Of a DNA stretch of 64,000 nucleotides, positions 51,716 to 62,519 are shown piece after piece. The first letter of the stretch is position 1; each line of letters starts with the position of its first letter. This DNA comes from Metaphire vulgaris. Taxonomy: Eukaryota; Annelida; Clitellata; Crassiclitellata; Megascolecidae. The notes beneath the pieces were generated by a model that ran no database searches, was not told where the DNA came from, and saw nothing but the letters and a program-made list of their open reading frames with translations. The stretch covers positions 9,088,516-9,152,515 of the forward strand of contig CM030872.1 in assembly GCA_018105865.1 (NCBI GenBank), in the 5' to 3' direction. Both the position numbers and the translations under genes were made by a program.

Positions 51716-51816
51716 AATAACTTGATAATAATAACTTGATAATAATAACTTGAGTTTTTGGGTTGTTCTTAGGTTTGATGAATCTGATATTGATAATTAT
51801 ATGCTTTTATTTACAG

Positions 51817-51991
51817 AAAATTTCAAGTCGATGAACGCCCGCCATCCAAATTTGTCAAGAAGCCGAAGAAGAGAGCAGATGCAGAATCCTGTGACGTGTT
51901 GTTTCCGTTACTCATTTATTATGATCACGGGAGTTGTTTGGCTCTCATCTCTGTCCAGAGTCGAAGCAGTTTCGTCCAGCAATTCTCCTAA
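51817..51991 (+). CDS. RRAS2: R-Ras2-like small GTPase, C-terminal hypervariable exon
   Basis: The exon enters in phase 2 after 'tttatttacag' and completes R-KFQVDERPPSKFVKKPKKR. VRKFQ..E.PPS followed by a lysine-rich stretch is the R-Ras2 hypervariable region with its polybasic membrane-binding segment. The frame continues through ADAESCDVL and 29 more residues to TAA at 51989-51991. R-Ras proteins normally end in a CaaX box that is prenylated. Here the end (..FVQQFS) has no cysteine at -4, although the internal CDVL (codons at about 51890-51901) would fit a CaaX. Either a donor at GTGACG (51891) leads to another exon not found here, or the terminus differs. The start and frame of the exon are secure; its 3' limit is not. 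Confidence 0.8.
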
Positions 51992-52003
51992 TTCAGCTTT
52001 GGA

Positions 52004-52160
52004 CAGAGGCGTAGCTAGGGTGTCCGACGCCCGGGGACAAAATATACTTATGGCACCCCCTCGACTTCACGAAAACCCTGCCAGGCAAAAAAATCATCGC
52101 TAACCCGATTTCGGCGTCCTCCCACCTTGACACCCAGGGGACATATGTACCCCCACCCAT
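52004..52160. mobile_element. Fragment of a hAT-type non-autonomous element
   Basis: Begins CAGAGGCGTAGCTAGGGTG, a terminal motif like those of short hAT-type elements (compare CAGGGATATAGCCAGG at 34043), then a C/G-tract-rich body. A matching right end was not found. It starts 13 bp after the RRAS2 stop. Confidence 0.4.
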
Positions 52161-52524
52161 GGGTCCTCTATTTTGGGTGAGATCGGGTTGTGGTATTTGA
52201 GTGAATGTGCAAGGAACTCCTTGACAATGTTTTGTTTTTGCTTGTCAGAGACTTTTTACCTGAAAATGTCGATGTGCCCCCCTGTTTTGAAATCCCGGTT
52301 TTGCTACAAGTGTTCAGTCTAAGCTTTGATGCATGGATGGATGTTCCAAACGACTGGTGTGTACCGGTATTTAGTCTGTTAAATTGACAACACATGCTTA
52401 GGCAGTCGCAGTCTCTCTCCTCACCTGTTGTAAGTTTGACATGTGTTTTATGGTGTACATATATGTGTGTGTGTGTGTGTGCATTCTGTGCATAGACAGA
52501 ACTGCGCAAACTTTGGTTAATTCT

Positions 52525-52700
52525 AGTGCTGTCAAATTAGCGTGTTAACTAATGAGTTAAAGAATTAATTGCTATTACAAAATTAATTTTAACGCACGAT
52601 TTTAAAAAAAATGCATTTGCAACCGTGTATTTAACTGTAACTCATTTAAAATGTAATGTAATGTAAAATGGATGCATTAAGTGTTAATGCATTTGCAGTT
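52525..52700 (+). mobile_element. TTAAC-rich element related to the copy at 31545
   Basis: Starts 'gtgctgtcaaattagcgtgttaactaatgagttaaagaattaa' (52528-52571), matching the left end near 31552. Limits uncertain. Confidence 0.4.
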
Positions 52701-53292
52701 CTGGTTAATTTGTTTCCATGCATGTTCCTCATTCATGTCTTGCCATTATTGATGCTATGACTGGTGTGTGTTTTTGAATTGCTGTGTTTATGATATCATA
52801 AGCTGCAGTTATCAGATGGTCTTCATATTTCGAATAAATCAGTTGTTTTTCTCTTTTTGTTATATTTTTACTTTTTTTGTGGTTGCTGTTTTATGGCTTT
52901 GATGTCGGACAATTGCTTGCTTCTGAGACTTATCATGAGAAAACTAACATCACTTTTGGTATGTCTTTAGAATGATTTATTGTTTGTGACGTCTCAAATT
53001 TTGCAGATTTTATTCATTTAGCGTTAATAGCTCTACGATCAGTCTTATATTGTGTTAAGCTATAAAAGCCAAATCGGACAAGAAGTTTGAAGTATCAACA
53101 TAATTGTTATTGTGTTCTGATGACTTTTGCTGAAACATTTATTCAATATTTTGCTTGTGTATGTAATGGCATATGTACTGATAGGGTTTACAAGATTACT
53201 CAGACTTTACAATTGTAATTCAGTATGAATCAGAACCATCAGGTTTCCAATGAATTAGTGGCCGTCTTATTCTAGAGTAGTGTTTTCCTTAA

Positions 53293-53364
53293 CCCCTTAA
53301 CTGGGTGCCCTGAGTAACGTTCGTCCATTTTACATTGAGTTACAAATAGTTGCCCAGTTAAGGG
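53293..53364. mobile_element. 72-bp piggyBac-like MITE, copy 2
   Basis: Ends CCCCTTAACTGGG and CCCAGTTAAGGG are inverted repeats, with TTAA on both sides (53289-53292 and 53365-53368). Same length as the copy at 32311 and same 'gtccattttaca' core; this copy's ends are the better preserved. Confidence 0.85.
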
Positions 53365-53368
53365 TTAA

Positions 53369-55252
53369 GAGTTATGTTATGCCATTCCATTGTGTGCCAA
53401 GTCAAGTTATCAGTGTGCTTTGGGGAACTAACTTGTTTGTTGTCTTCTCATTTGATGACAACATTTGTCTATTTGCTCCACTGTGCTCCCACTATAATTT
53501 GTGTCACATTTTAGGCTTTTGGCTTATTTTTAGCCTTGTGATTATTCGGATAGTTTTTCTAAAATGCAGTTTTGGGACTTATTGATTTTAAAACATCACT
53601 TTGTTACTGACTTAAGATGCTTGATTAGAAGTTTGAATTTGTTATCGTTTAAATGCAATCTTTGAATTACAGATTTGTTTTATCAGGATATTTTACTTGT
53701 TTTGATTGATTGATTGAAGATTGATTGAAGATGATTTATTTCTACTCAACTCAAATCAGGTGCATAAACAAACTAAAAGTACATATAAGTAACAAACAAA
53801 GTACAACCCTAATTAATAAAAGTAAAAAGAAATATAATACAAGAAAAATAACATAAAATAAAAATGTTGTTTAGCATGTTCTGAATGGGCAGAATCATTG
53901 AAGGTGTGTAGACATTAAAACACTGACTAAATGAGTTTAGAGCGTTAGGAAACAGTAGTCACAGTCATGAGTTGTTTTATAGTAACAGTTTAGTTATGAC
54001 CTGCTGTAGTGCTGATACAGTTTGGATAATTCTTTTTTGATGCACTTTTGCATAAGGTTAAGTTTCAATTATTGCTCTGTTTGGTTTGGTGGTAACAAAT
54101 GCAAGCAATGTCTGTTGTGCCACAATATCTGTTGTTTTTTGACATAATTATAGCGGGGGGGGGGTCACTGAAAGTTGACAGTTGTTGACTAGGAAGGAGG
54201 TGGTCAAAAATTGCCCAAAAATTGTTGACATAATTAATGGACAGCCTCTAATACTGCTTGTTACTGATTAGTACACAGATTGCAAAAGACCGAATTTGAA
54301 TAGTGAAGACAGGACAAAAATTATCATAAATTACAAGTTACAAATGGAAGATGAAGAAATGAAATAGTTTGTTTGAAATTTCTCTTTCTCATATGTTTTG
54401 TTTGATGACTGATTTTACTTGTCCATTTTTCTGCTCATTACTTACTTACTTACGTGTGATCCTAACTTGGAATTGGCTTGTGACCAATTAAATCAATTAT
54501 GTATACTTCTGAGTGCTTTCCCAGAAGATAAGTAAGTAAGTGAGTAAAATCTCGTGGATTTTATAGCACCTTGGAAATCAGCACAACAGTATCTGCTTAT
54601 TCTTAGAAGATGTGCTATATAAATATTTGTTACTTTACATTTAATTGAATTTGACTGATTTGTATCTTTGGAAGTTATGAGTTTATTTTAGACAGTTTTG
54701 TCAGCTTAGTGCTGTAGGTTGCTTTTAAAAATAATATTCAACAGTGCATTTTTGAAGTATAGATAAATTCTTGTGGTTTAATTGATTTTTGTCATCACCC
54801 AAAGTACTGCTGCGGAACTTGGAGTTAAAGAGTTTATGGTCTTGTCTAAGTAAATTGTGTGTTGTTAATGAAAATGTCTGGTTTGATCTGTAATCTATGT
54901 ATGGTAGCTGAAAGAAATCAGAAAGGGCAGATATAAATGGAATATGTTTTTTATGAAGATCATTTGAAACAATTCTATTTATAATCAAGAACTTTAATTC
55001 TGTGTGATGTAAAATAGATTGAGATCTGTGACTAGCAACTTGTTATAAACTGATTGTACGAAACAAGCACTGCTGCTTATGGGACATTCAAAATTAATAA
55101 TTTTCGAGTTATTGGTTTTTGGGAATGTTGTGTTAAGTATTTGGGATTATTTTGTATATGTATTTTTGGAATTTTATTCTAAATAATTTATTTTTAATAC
55201 AAGAATAACGAATGAATTTGTGTTATGCAACATGTCACACAAACTAGGATTG
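53369..55252. other. Intergenic sequence, no gene recognised
   Basis: AT-rich, with an A-rich segment at 53755-53870 and a short (TAAG)n with 'gattttatagcacc' at 54528-54565 that resembles a dispersed-repeat start (compare 59480). An 87-codon minus-strand frame at 54725-54988 has no similarity I recognise. Confidence 0.45.
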
Positions 55253-55414
55253 ACAATGATATTTTGAAGAGCAAGGATTCAGTTGAAACTTAGTCTGTAC
55301 GAGACTTTAACCTGTACACCTACACAATGTAATTTATCATTGTGTAGGCGTATAGGTTAAAGTCTCGTACAGACTAAGTTTCAACTGAATCCTTGCTCTT
55401 CAAAATATCATTGT
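55253..55414. repeat. 77-bp-arm inverted repeat (hairpin) with 8-bp loop
   Basis: The left arm 55253-55329 and right arm 55338-55414 are inverted copies differing at two positions (gtacacc versus ggcgtat region), with loop TAATTTAT. As RNA both differences would still give G-U pairs on one strand. No target duplication or transposon terminal motif is evident. Confidence 0.92.
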
Positions 55415-55524
55415 AGCAAACTGTAATTTAGTAATTCTTGTTTCTGTAGCATTTTGGGGCCAGGTTCCTTGCCTCATTAAATATCATATTCCTCAACAGC
55501 ATCAAACATTAGCTGGGTCTTCAA

Positions 55525-56035
55525 CATAACCTGGAGTAAAAGTTGTGTTTTAATAGAAACCAGTGGCTTTGGATACTACATGGATTTGAAACCTGGGTCA
55601 CAAAAAGAGAAGATGAAAAAGACTACTTGTTGCAGAAATGAACTGCCTAAGAAGAATTCTTGGAGTTAGCAACTTAGCAGACTTCAAAAACTTATAAATG
55701 AAGACATATGGCAGCGGATTGGGCTAAAGAATCACCATCATGGACAAACTCAGAAAAAGGAGGCTAACATGGTATGGATATGTTAACAGGATGGAAGGCT
55801 TGAGACTTCTCAAAAAGCACTCTACACATACAAGGAGGGCAAAAAAGTATGAGGCAGCCCAGAAAAATGGATAAACATCATAAAAGATTTCAAAGAAAGT
55901 CAACTGACAATTGTAGAAGGAAGAAAACTAACATTTGACAAAAAAGCCTGGAAATGTTTTCTGACTAGCTATTGCCACTAATGAGTTGGCAGAGAGCAAT
56001 GATGATGATGATAATGATAATGATGGTGGTGGTTG
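55525..56035 (+). pseudogene. LINE reverse-transcriptase C-terminal remnant with GAT-rich tail
   Basis: Plus-strand pieces in shifting frames: 'GFETWVTKREDEK' (about 55583), 'EMNCLRRILGVSNLADFKN' (about 55635), 'DIWQRIGLKN' (about 55703), 'DKLRKRRLTWYGYVNRMEG' (about 55742). The E.W...........E..CLR.ILGV and W.G.V.RM pattern marks the C-terminal region of non-LTR reverse transcriptases. The copy ends in a GAT/AAT tail at 55998-56030. Multiple frameshifts and stops. Confidence 0.75.
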
Positions 56036-56199
56036 TAGTGGCTTCTGTTAGAGGATTTATGGTATTTTGCACCACCTGTTTGAAATGCTTCACATTGTCT
56101 GGTCAGCTCTGTTCCTCTTAACATTGGGATGCACGTGTTTGTAGATAGCACACCACTATTGTGCCATAACGAACAGTTACAGGATGACATTTTTGGAAT

Positions 56200-56755
56200 A
56201 AACTGAGCCATTCATCTATTCCTCAATATGGTTCTAACTCTATGAATATCGATTGCAGTGTCACGTTCTTTGTTAAGCAACTCCATAACTTTCCATTACA
56301 TATTTTGCTGCTAAAAGTTAATTGGAATAATAATAGGTTTGGTTTTCTTCTGCATCATCTTTTGAAAACCACTATAATCCATGTTTTAATGCTTGGTCAA
56401 TTGTTTCCCTTCAACAAATTTAATTTCTTTAAAATGCTTTGCTTTAAATGAAACAAGGTTTATGACTAATGTCTTTCAACAACCAAACCATTTCATGACT
56501 TAAGCATCGTCATTACCAATGATCATTGATTCATTCATTGTCCAAGGTCAGTTGTCAGGGTCAAAATTATGTTTGACATATTCTTTGTAAATTCTGATTT
56601 TGCTTTCCTCTTATACAGTCCATTTTTCTAAAGTCTAGTAAAAAACTTCTATTCCAGTTAAATATTTTCTGCTATTTATTTACAGCATTATCCATTCATG
56701 TAATATTTAATTAGTTTGATATAGTGTAAATAAATGTTTTGTTGAAGTTTTGTTT
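56200..56755 (+). repeat. Diverged direct repeat, left copy
   Basis: Shares ordered segments with 57545-58175: 'ttcctcaatatggttctaa', 'gcatcgtcattaccaatgat', 'acagtccattttt.taaagtctag', 'tccagttaaatattttctgct' and 'gtaaataaatgttt.gttgaag'. The copies are clearly related but have many indels. Confidence 0.75.
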
Positions 56756-56814
56756 TAACAGTTATAACTGGTTGTAACTGCCTCCATATCTTCTGATCAT
56801 TTTCCTCTTATCTG

Positions 56815-57530
56815 CACTTTCCCATCCGCAGGCAAAAACTCTTTTATGTCTTCTCTCTAAAAAGCCATCTTCTGACAGACTGATCTCTAACTATCGCCCC
56901 ATCTCAAATTGTTCTCTTATATCAAAACTTTAGTTTTAGATTAACTGAATGAACACCTTTCCCCAACTCACCATTGCTTTAGTTTTCTGCCTACACTAAA
57001 CATCACTCAACTCCGGCTGTGCTTATTTCATTTATGACAGACTCTTTACTGCAATGATCTGCTTTACTGGCCTTGTTCTCACATCTCTGCAGCATTTGAT
57101 ACCAAACCTTAAATTATTTATTGTTTGGTTTGGCATATCTGAAAAGGCTCACAACTGGTTTGCATCTTATCTCAAATTTGTGTTTTGTATTGCCTTTTGC
57201 ATTTCTCCTTCTCAGTATTATAGATTAAATAGCAGTCAAGGATCTGTTCTCATCCTGTGTGTTCAGCCTTTACAACACCACTTTCATCTCAAACCATTCT
57301 GTTAAACCACCAACTAATTTTCACTCTGCTTCATTGTTTTACTCTATCATTCAATGTTTTTTATTGAGATTCAATCTGCATTCTCTGGCATGGATGTCAT
57401 CTAATCTCCTGCTTCAACCCATCTAAGACAGAGTTTCTTTTAATCGGATCTTCAACTCAAAAAAATTGTCAAATAAACTTGTTTGAAGTCAATGAAATTA
57501 ACAATAATCCCTGTTCCAACTGATGAAATC
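56815..57530 (+). pseudogene. Degenerate CR1/L2-like reverse transcriptase
   Basis: Plus-strand frames give the classical order of a non-LTR reverse transcriptase: 'SDRLISNYRPISNCSLISK' (about 56872), 'FDT' (about 57095), 'WFGISEKAHNWFASYL' (about 57127), 'QGSVL' (57238) and 'NPSKTEFLLIGSSTQKN' (about 57416). No intact frame and no YADD box recovered. It sits between two diverged direct repeats. Confidence 0.7.
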
Positions 57531-57544
57531 AATTTTTGAATAAA

Positions 57545-58175
57545 CTAAACTTCATTCATCTGTTCCTCAATATGGTTCTAATTCTATGAATACCTCGATT
57601 GCCTTGTCTTGATATCTTTGTTAACAACGCCATAAGTCCACTTCCATTACATTACTTTACTCCTTTAAAACCTACCCAAAGCCTCCATCAACAAATTGTA
57701 ATAATAAAAATGTGGTTCGTAGGGCCTAAGACTAAATTCTCCCAAATCACTATAAAATTCATTGGATTAAAATAACAAACGTCAATCGTTTGAAAATATG
57801 GCACCACAATTCAATTTCTTTGAAAACCTGACTGCCTTAGATCACTAAACCCCTCAAAACCAGGTTTATGACGTAATCTCATCTCACTAGTAATCCCGCT
57901 AGTCAGTCATCCCTGAAAATTTGCATCGTCATTACCAATGATCATGGTCCTGGAGGTCAGCTTCCCAGGGTCACAATTACACTTTAAAACATCTCTGATT
58001 CTATTTAAATTCCCGATATTTTCAAGTCTTCAGGTATACAGTCCATTTTACTAAAGTCTAGTAAAAACTTCAATTCCAGTTAAATATTTTCTGCTAATTA
58101 ATTATTTTACTATCCATTCATCTGTGATATTTAATTAATTTAATATACATGTAAATAAATGTTTCGTTGAAGGTT
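57545..58175 (+). repeat. Diverged direct repeat, right copy
   Basis: Same ordered segments as 56200-56755, with a longer middle. The two copies bracket the reverse-transcriptase remnant. Confidence 0.75.
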
Positions 58176-58559
58176 AATATTTTCGTGAAAATTAATCTAA
58201 AATGGAGACGTTCTATGGACAGGGTTCGAGAGTATTTTAGGAATGTTGCTAATGCCGTTGTTCATGTAAACAACATGACTGTTGCATTTTGAAAACGGTT
58301 TGATTTCTCATTAAAACGTTTTATTATAATGTTTTAATATGTTTATTTCGATCTAATATGGACAAATAAAGCAAAATTTCGATCGGTTTGACTGGAAATT
58401 GTCGTCACACGTTGTAGTGAGTTATATTTTCGATCCGTAACGCCGAAAATGTAAATGTAATGTTGCAAATCTTCCAAGTTTTATAGCACTCTGATATAGT
58501 GAACCGTATTGTAGTCCACTCTGCGCTGATTGATACGCGGTTGCTCCATAACAGAAACA

Positions 58560-58985
58560 GCTCCACAGTGGAACCTGGGGAGCCTATGCCCCCTATTGAA
58601 TGCCTGCCCCCAGTGGCCTCCCATCGAGGGTGATATTGTATTGTACTGGACAACTTCTATAACGCCGTGGCATGGCGAAGGCCAAAGTCAAAGTCGCTGT
58701 CGACAACGTTGCCAAATCAGCACGGAACGGAAGATGTTGGTCTTGAGGGAAAGTCCACGCACTCGGATGGCACGGAAGAGGTCACTGCCGTGTCGAAATC
58801 GGGCAGTGAGCCCTTCAGAAGGCAGTCTTCCGCAAGAAGACGTTCCGTTGAAAAGTCAGCGAAACGCATGAAGGATATTGAAGGACCGCATGGATGCTGT
58901 GAGAAATTCTCCGCTTGCTGAAATCAGACGGCAAATCTTTGAGGGCAGTCGTCTGCGAGAGACAGTAATCCATCGCCGAACTTGA
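58560..58985 (+). other. GC-richer segment with broken coding potential
   Basis: Base composition changes sharply from the AT-rich surroundings. ATG at 58673 opens 'MAKAKVKVAVDNVAKSARNG' and soon meets a stop. A second frame gives a Ser/Arg-rich stretch including 'RRQSSARRRSVEKSAKRMKD' (about 58818-58877), and a third gives 'DRMDAVRNSPLAEIRRQIFE' (about 58885-58944) to a TGA near 58985. Chained across two frame changes this looks like a small basic protein of about 100 residues, so it may be a pseudogene, a retrocopy, or exons with sequence errors. I do not recognise the protein. A promoter or 5' exon for the downstream CEP290-like gene is another possibility. Confidence 0.35.
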
Positions 58986-59479
58986 CGGAAACTGACTAAA
59001 GATGGAATTCCATGCATGAACCAGAACAGTCTTTGCCTTTTATAGCCTGTAGACTACGTCAACGGGCTGGTGGCTTAGATAAAATGGCGAACTAACCACG
59101 CTGACACGAACTAACCACGCTGACATGGGAGGCATAAATCTGATCCGTTCAGCACAAAGACGATCGCCGAGCGCTTCAAACACGATAGCTAGGCGACAAT
59201 CCATGCAATTAGTACAAAGAAATAAGCGTGAGACGTTGGTAAACTGCTAAGAATGGCGATATTCGGAAGAATGTACAGACACGTGCAAGCAGCCAAAAAG
59301 GCGCTACCACTATCTCCCCTCCCACTTGCCAAATCCTGGATATTCTTTCTGTATGTGCTGATTTCTAAAAAATAGTTGACTTCTAATGTTTTGAAATTGC
59401 CACTCTGATGCCCCTCCACTTGCCACATGTTGGAGCTGCTGCTACTCCATAAGAGACCTTACTGCCCAAACATCCACTC

Positions 59480-59530
59480 TAAGTAAGTAAGTAAGGAAGT
59501 AAAATGAAATGTCTATAGCGCTGCACCAGC
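59480..59530. repeat. (TAAG)n and SINE-like start
   Basis: 'aagtaagtaagtaagg' followed by 'atgtctatagcgctgcacc', which resembles the motifs near 35411 and 54528. Confidence 0.4.
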
Positions 59531-59934
59531 TTATTCACTTTAGCATCATTGTCATTGGTTGTTCATTTTGTGTTTTCCTTTCCCTTCCATCTTCCCCTCA
59601 AGTACTTCTCTTAATAGACACGTTTCTTCTCTCAGAACGTTGCCTATCTGCTTCTTTTGTCTAGTATGAACTGTGTTGATGCTAACTGCACTATTATAAT
59701 GGTGCCAGAGAAGTTTTATAATTGATTGATATATGCTTAAGTTTGTTAAAATTGTAGTTTTGACTAAGTAATTTTTATCGCTGACCATCTTCTTGATCAG
59801 AGTGTCTCAAAATCTTTTGATTAATACATACTTAGTGATATATTTAGAAGTGACATACTGCCATACATTCATAGACTGACAAGACTTCAGCTCATACATG
59901 CTAATACGCTATTAAAACTTATAAAACTCACATT

Positions 59935-60110
59935 CCTGTAATTGGGTAAAACAATTACATTAGCTCAATTACAATTACAATTACACACGTGATAATTACA
60001 ATTACAATTACTTGTAATTGAACTTTCCACAGATCAATTACAATTACAATTACATTGGTCAAATGTAATTAATTACAATTGAAGTACAATTATAATTGTA
60101 ATTGACCCAT
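59935..60110. repeat. (AATTAC)n degenerate minisatellite
   Basis: Repeated AATTACA/TAATTG words on both strands, with a self-complementary character. Confidence 0.75.
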
Positions 60111-60265
60111 GTCTGTTCAGCAATAGCTATTTTAATGTTAAAATAGGTAGGCCTACCCAATAATAAGCGGCTACTGTGGTACTAGGATTGCAGGGCGAGC
60201 TATGTTAACGCCAAAGATTTTACTTACTTGCTTACTTTCTTATTCATAGCTTTAACTCTATAACC

Positions 60266-61569
60266 CAGTGATGGGCACAAGTTTTTATCCGAGGGCCGCA
60301 AAAGTGTCTGTGAAGAAAGCCGAGGGCCGCACAAATTTTTTTGACATTTAGAATTAGGCCTACATTTTTAAGTAGTCTCAAAACGACTTTACCATAACGT
60401 TTTATATAAGCCTACTGTGCTGTGTAGGCCCAAGTAATTATTATTATAAAATATACTTGAATGTACAATATTAGAATGTAGATCAAGAAACTCACAAGTA
60501 TATAGCAGTTAAAAACAAAGTGTCAGACATAACATGAATAGGTCATCATGGCAATAAATAAGAACATTTGTATTTAGACTCTAGGTGGGTTTTCATGACA
60601 CCAGACCAGTGCACTGTATGCTGTCGTAACGTGGACAGTAACTGTTGATACTTGCGCGTAGCTGACATACCAAGTGGTCTTGAGTGAGTCTATTTCTAAG
60701 TTTGTTCTTTACAAAATTTACTTGTGAGAACAACTGTTCACAGCAATAAGTACTCCCAACCATACAAAGCAGTTTGTTTGCTGCCATCTTAAGTGTGGGA
60801 TAGGAGTACTGATTAACAGTCTGCCAAAACTCAGCTGGAATAAGTTTATCATGTGATTGTGCAAGTTCATCATCAATTTTAATCTCCAGTAGTTCTAACT
60901 GTGCTAGACTAATGTCATTCACGATGGCCTCACTAAGGTCATTCGGATCAAACGTGAATGGATTCCTGAAGAAGTGTAGGGGCCTATGTGCAGTTTTATG
61001 TTAGAACAACCATTAAACCTTCCTTCAAACTCCTCCAACAAAAGGTCTAACTCAGCAACAAAATCACAGTTTTCTGGATAATTTTCCTCTCCCTGCATTA
61101 TTTCTCTGAGACAAGGGAAATGTGTCCAGTTCATGACAGGTAAATGTGCTTTAAACAATGTAAGTTTACTTTTAAAAGATTCAATTGCCATAACCATATC
61201 TGGCAGATATTTATTATGGCCTTGGAGTTTCAAATTCAAGTCATTGAGATGTTTTGTGATATCTGTCATGAAAGAAAGTCATAACCAAATGCGATCACAC
61301 AACACCTCATGCTCTCTATTATTGTCATGCAAAAATGCAAGAATTTCAGTTTTCAAACTAAAGAATCTTTGAAGCACATTTCCGCGTGACAGCCGCCTTA
61401 TTTGATTGTGATAAGTGAGGTCAAGAATATCTTTCCAAGTCGGGGCGGGGGCCGCACAAAAGGGCTTCGGGGGCCGCACATTAATGCAATATCTTTCCAA
61501 GTCGGGGGGCCGCACAAAAGGGCTTCGAGGGCCGCATGTGGCCCGCGGGCCGCACTTTGCCCATCCCTG
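60266..61569 (-). mobile_element. hAT transposon, 1304 bp, with 8-bp target duplication
   Basis: Left end CAGTGATGGGCA; right end, read inverted, CAGGGATGGGCA. Perfect 8-bp direct repeats CTATAACC flank it (60258-60265 and 61570-61577). GGGCCGCA-rich subterminal sequence is present at both ends. Near the right end, 'atctttccaagtcggggggccgcacaaaagggcttcg' (about 61490-61526) is a direct repeat of 61429-61471. The interior carries the C-terminal part of a transposase on the minus strand. This is an internally deleted, non-autonomous copy. Confidence 0.93.
60593..61420 (-). pseudogene. hAT transposase C-terminal part, GTF2IRD2/ZBED-like, broken
   Basis: The minus strand reads 'RLSRGNVLQRFFSLKTEILA' (about 61400), a TGA near 61282, 'DITKHLNDLNLKLQGHNKYL', then a frame change near 60960-61010, 'NPFTFDPNDLSEAIVNDIS', and finally 'YPTLKMAANKLLCMVGSTYC' with 'CEQLFSQVNFVKNKLRNRLT' (about 60800-60690). 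The last block is the hAT C-terminal dimerisation region. WLSRG..L.RF and DIT.HLN.LN.KLQG are typical of the hAT group that gave rise to GTF2IRD2/FAM200-type proteins. The N-terminal BED finger and the first catalytic region are missing; with one stop and one frameshift it cannot work. Confidence 0.88.
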
Positions 61570-61647
61570 CTATAACCATTTGACAGACATGGTGAATTCA
61601 GCATCGCTTGCGACAGTTCTAAATAAAAGGTGCTAAAGTTACAATAT

Positions 61648-62519
61648 TTGACTCTCTTAAACCCCTTCTTATCTCTCATTCGAATTTTTAGACATTTGAC
61701 AGAGAACAAATTTCTAAAAGACTTTGTAGGCCTATAGTGTCGTTTCAAATGGCTCACCATTTTTCGGGGCATTTTGAATGCTCTAGAATAAAATTGAGGC
61801 AGAATATATTGACAATTCTAGTATGGTTTGACTCAGCTGAGCTGGGGACACACGAAAATGTGGTTTTAATTTATTTCATCACTTTTCTGAATTTTGCATA
61901 TCTATAGCCTACTATAGCAATAATCCTTGCATTGTCCAATGTCAAACAAGGTATGAATTATATAATATTTTTGTGGTCTATAGAACTTGTCATGCAAGAA
62001 ACCAGCTCTCTCAAACCCCTTCTTATCTCTCGTTTCGATTTTTTTAGACATTTGACAGAGAACAGATTTCTGAAAGACTTTGTATAGTGTCGTTTCAAAT
62101 GGCTCACCATTTTTCGGGGCATTTCGAATGCTCTACAATAAAATTGAAGCAGATTATATTGACAATTCTAGTACGGTTTGACTCAGCTAAGCTGGGGACA
62201 CATGAAAATGTGGTTTTAATTTGTTTCATCACTCTCCTGAATTTTGCATATCTATAGCCTACTGTAGCATTAATCCTTGCATTCTCCAATGTCAAACAGG
62301 TTATCAATTATATAATATTTTTGCGGTCTATTGAACTTGTCACACAAGAAACCAGCTCTCTTAATCCCATTCTTATCTCTCATTCGGTTTTTTAGACATT
62401 TGACAGAGAACAGATTTCTGAAAGACTTTGTAGGTCCAATGGTCCATAGTGTTGTTTCAAATGGCTCACCATTTTTCGGGGCATTTAGAATGCTCTAGAA
62501 TAAAATTGAGGCAGAATAT
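61648..62519 (+). repeat. ~345-bp satellite, block 4 (about 2.5 monomers)
   Basis: Same monomer as at 36230, subfamily with 'ttcaaatggctcaccat', 'tggggacacacgaaaatgtgg' and 'gcatatctatagcctactatag'. It is broken at 'gcagaatata' (62519). It lies upstream of the CEP290-like gene, outside RRAS2, so the satellite is dispersed rather than confined to one intron. Confidence 0.92.

Noticed and set aside
51750..52103. 117-codon frame overlapping the last RRAS2 exon
   Set aside because: It is the wrong frame for the conserved KFQ..E.PPS continuation and runs into a transposon fragment.
54725..54988. 87-codon minus-strand frame
   Set aside because: No recognisable motif, AT-rich codons; could be element debris but nothing supports a gene.
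56200..58175. LTR retrotransposon with flanking LTRs
   Set aside because: The enclosed reverse transcriptase is non-LTR in type, and no TG..CA ends, primer site or target duplication was found.
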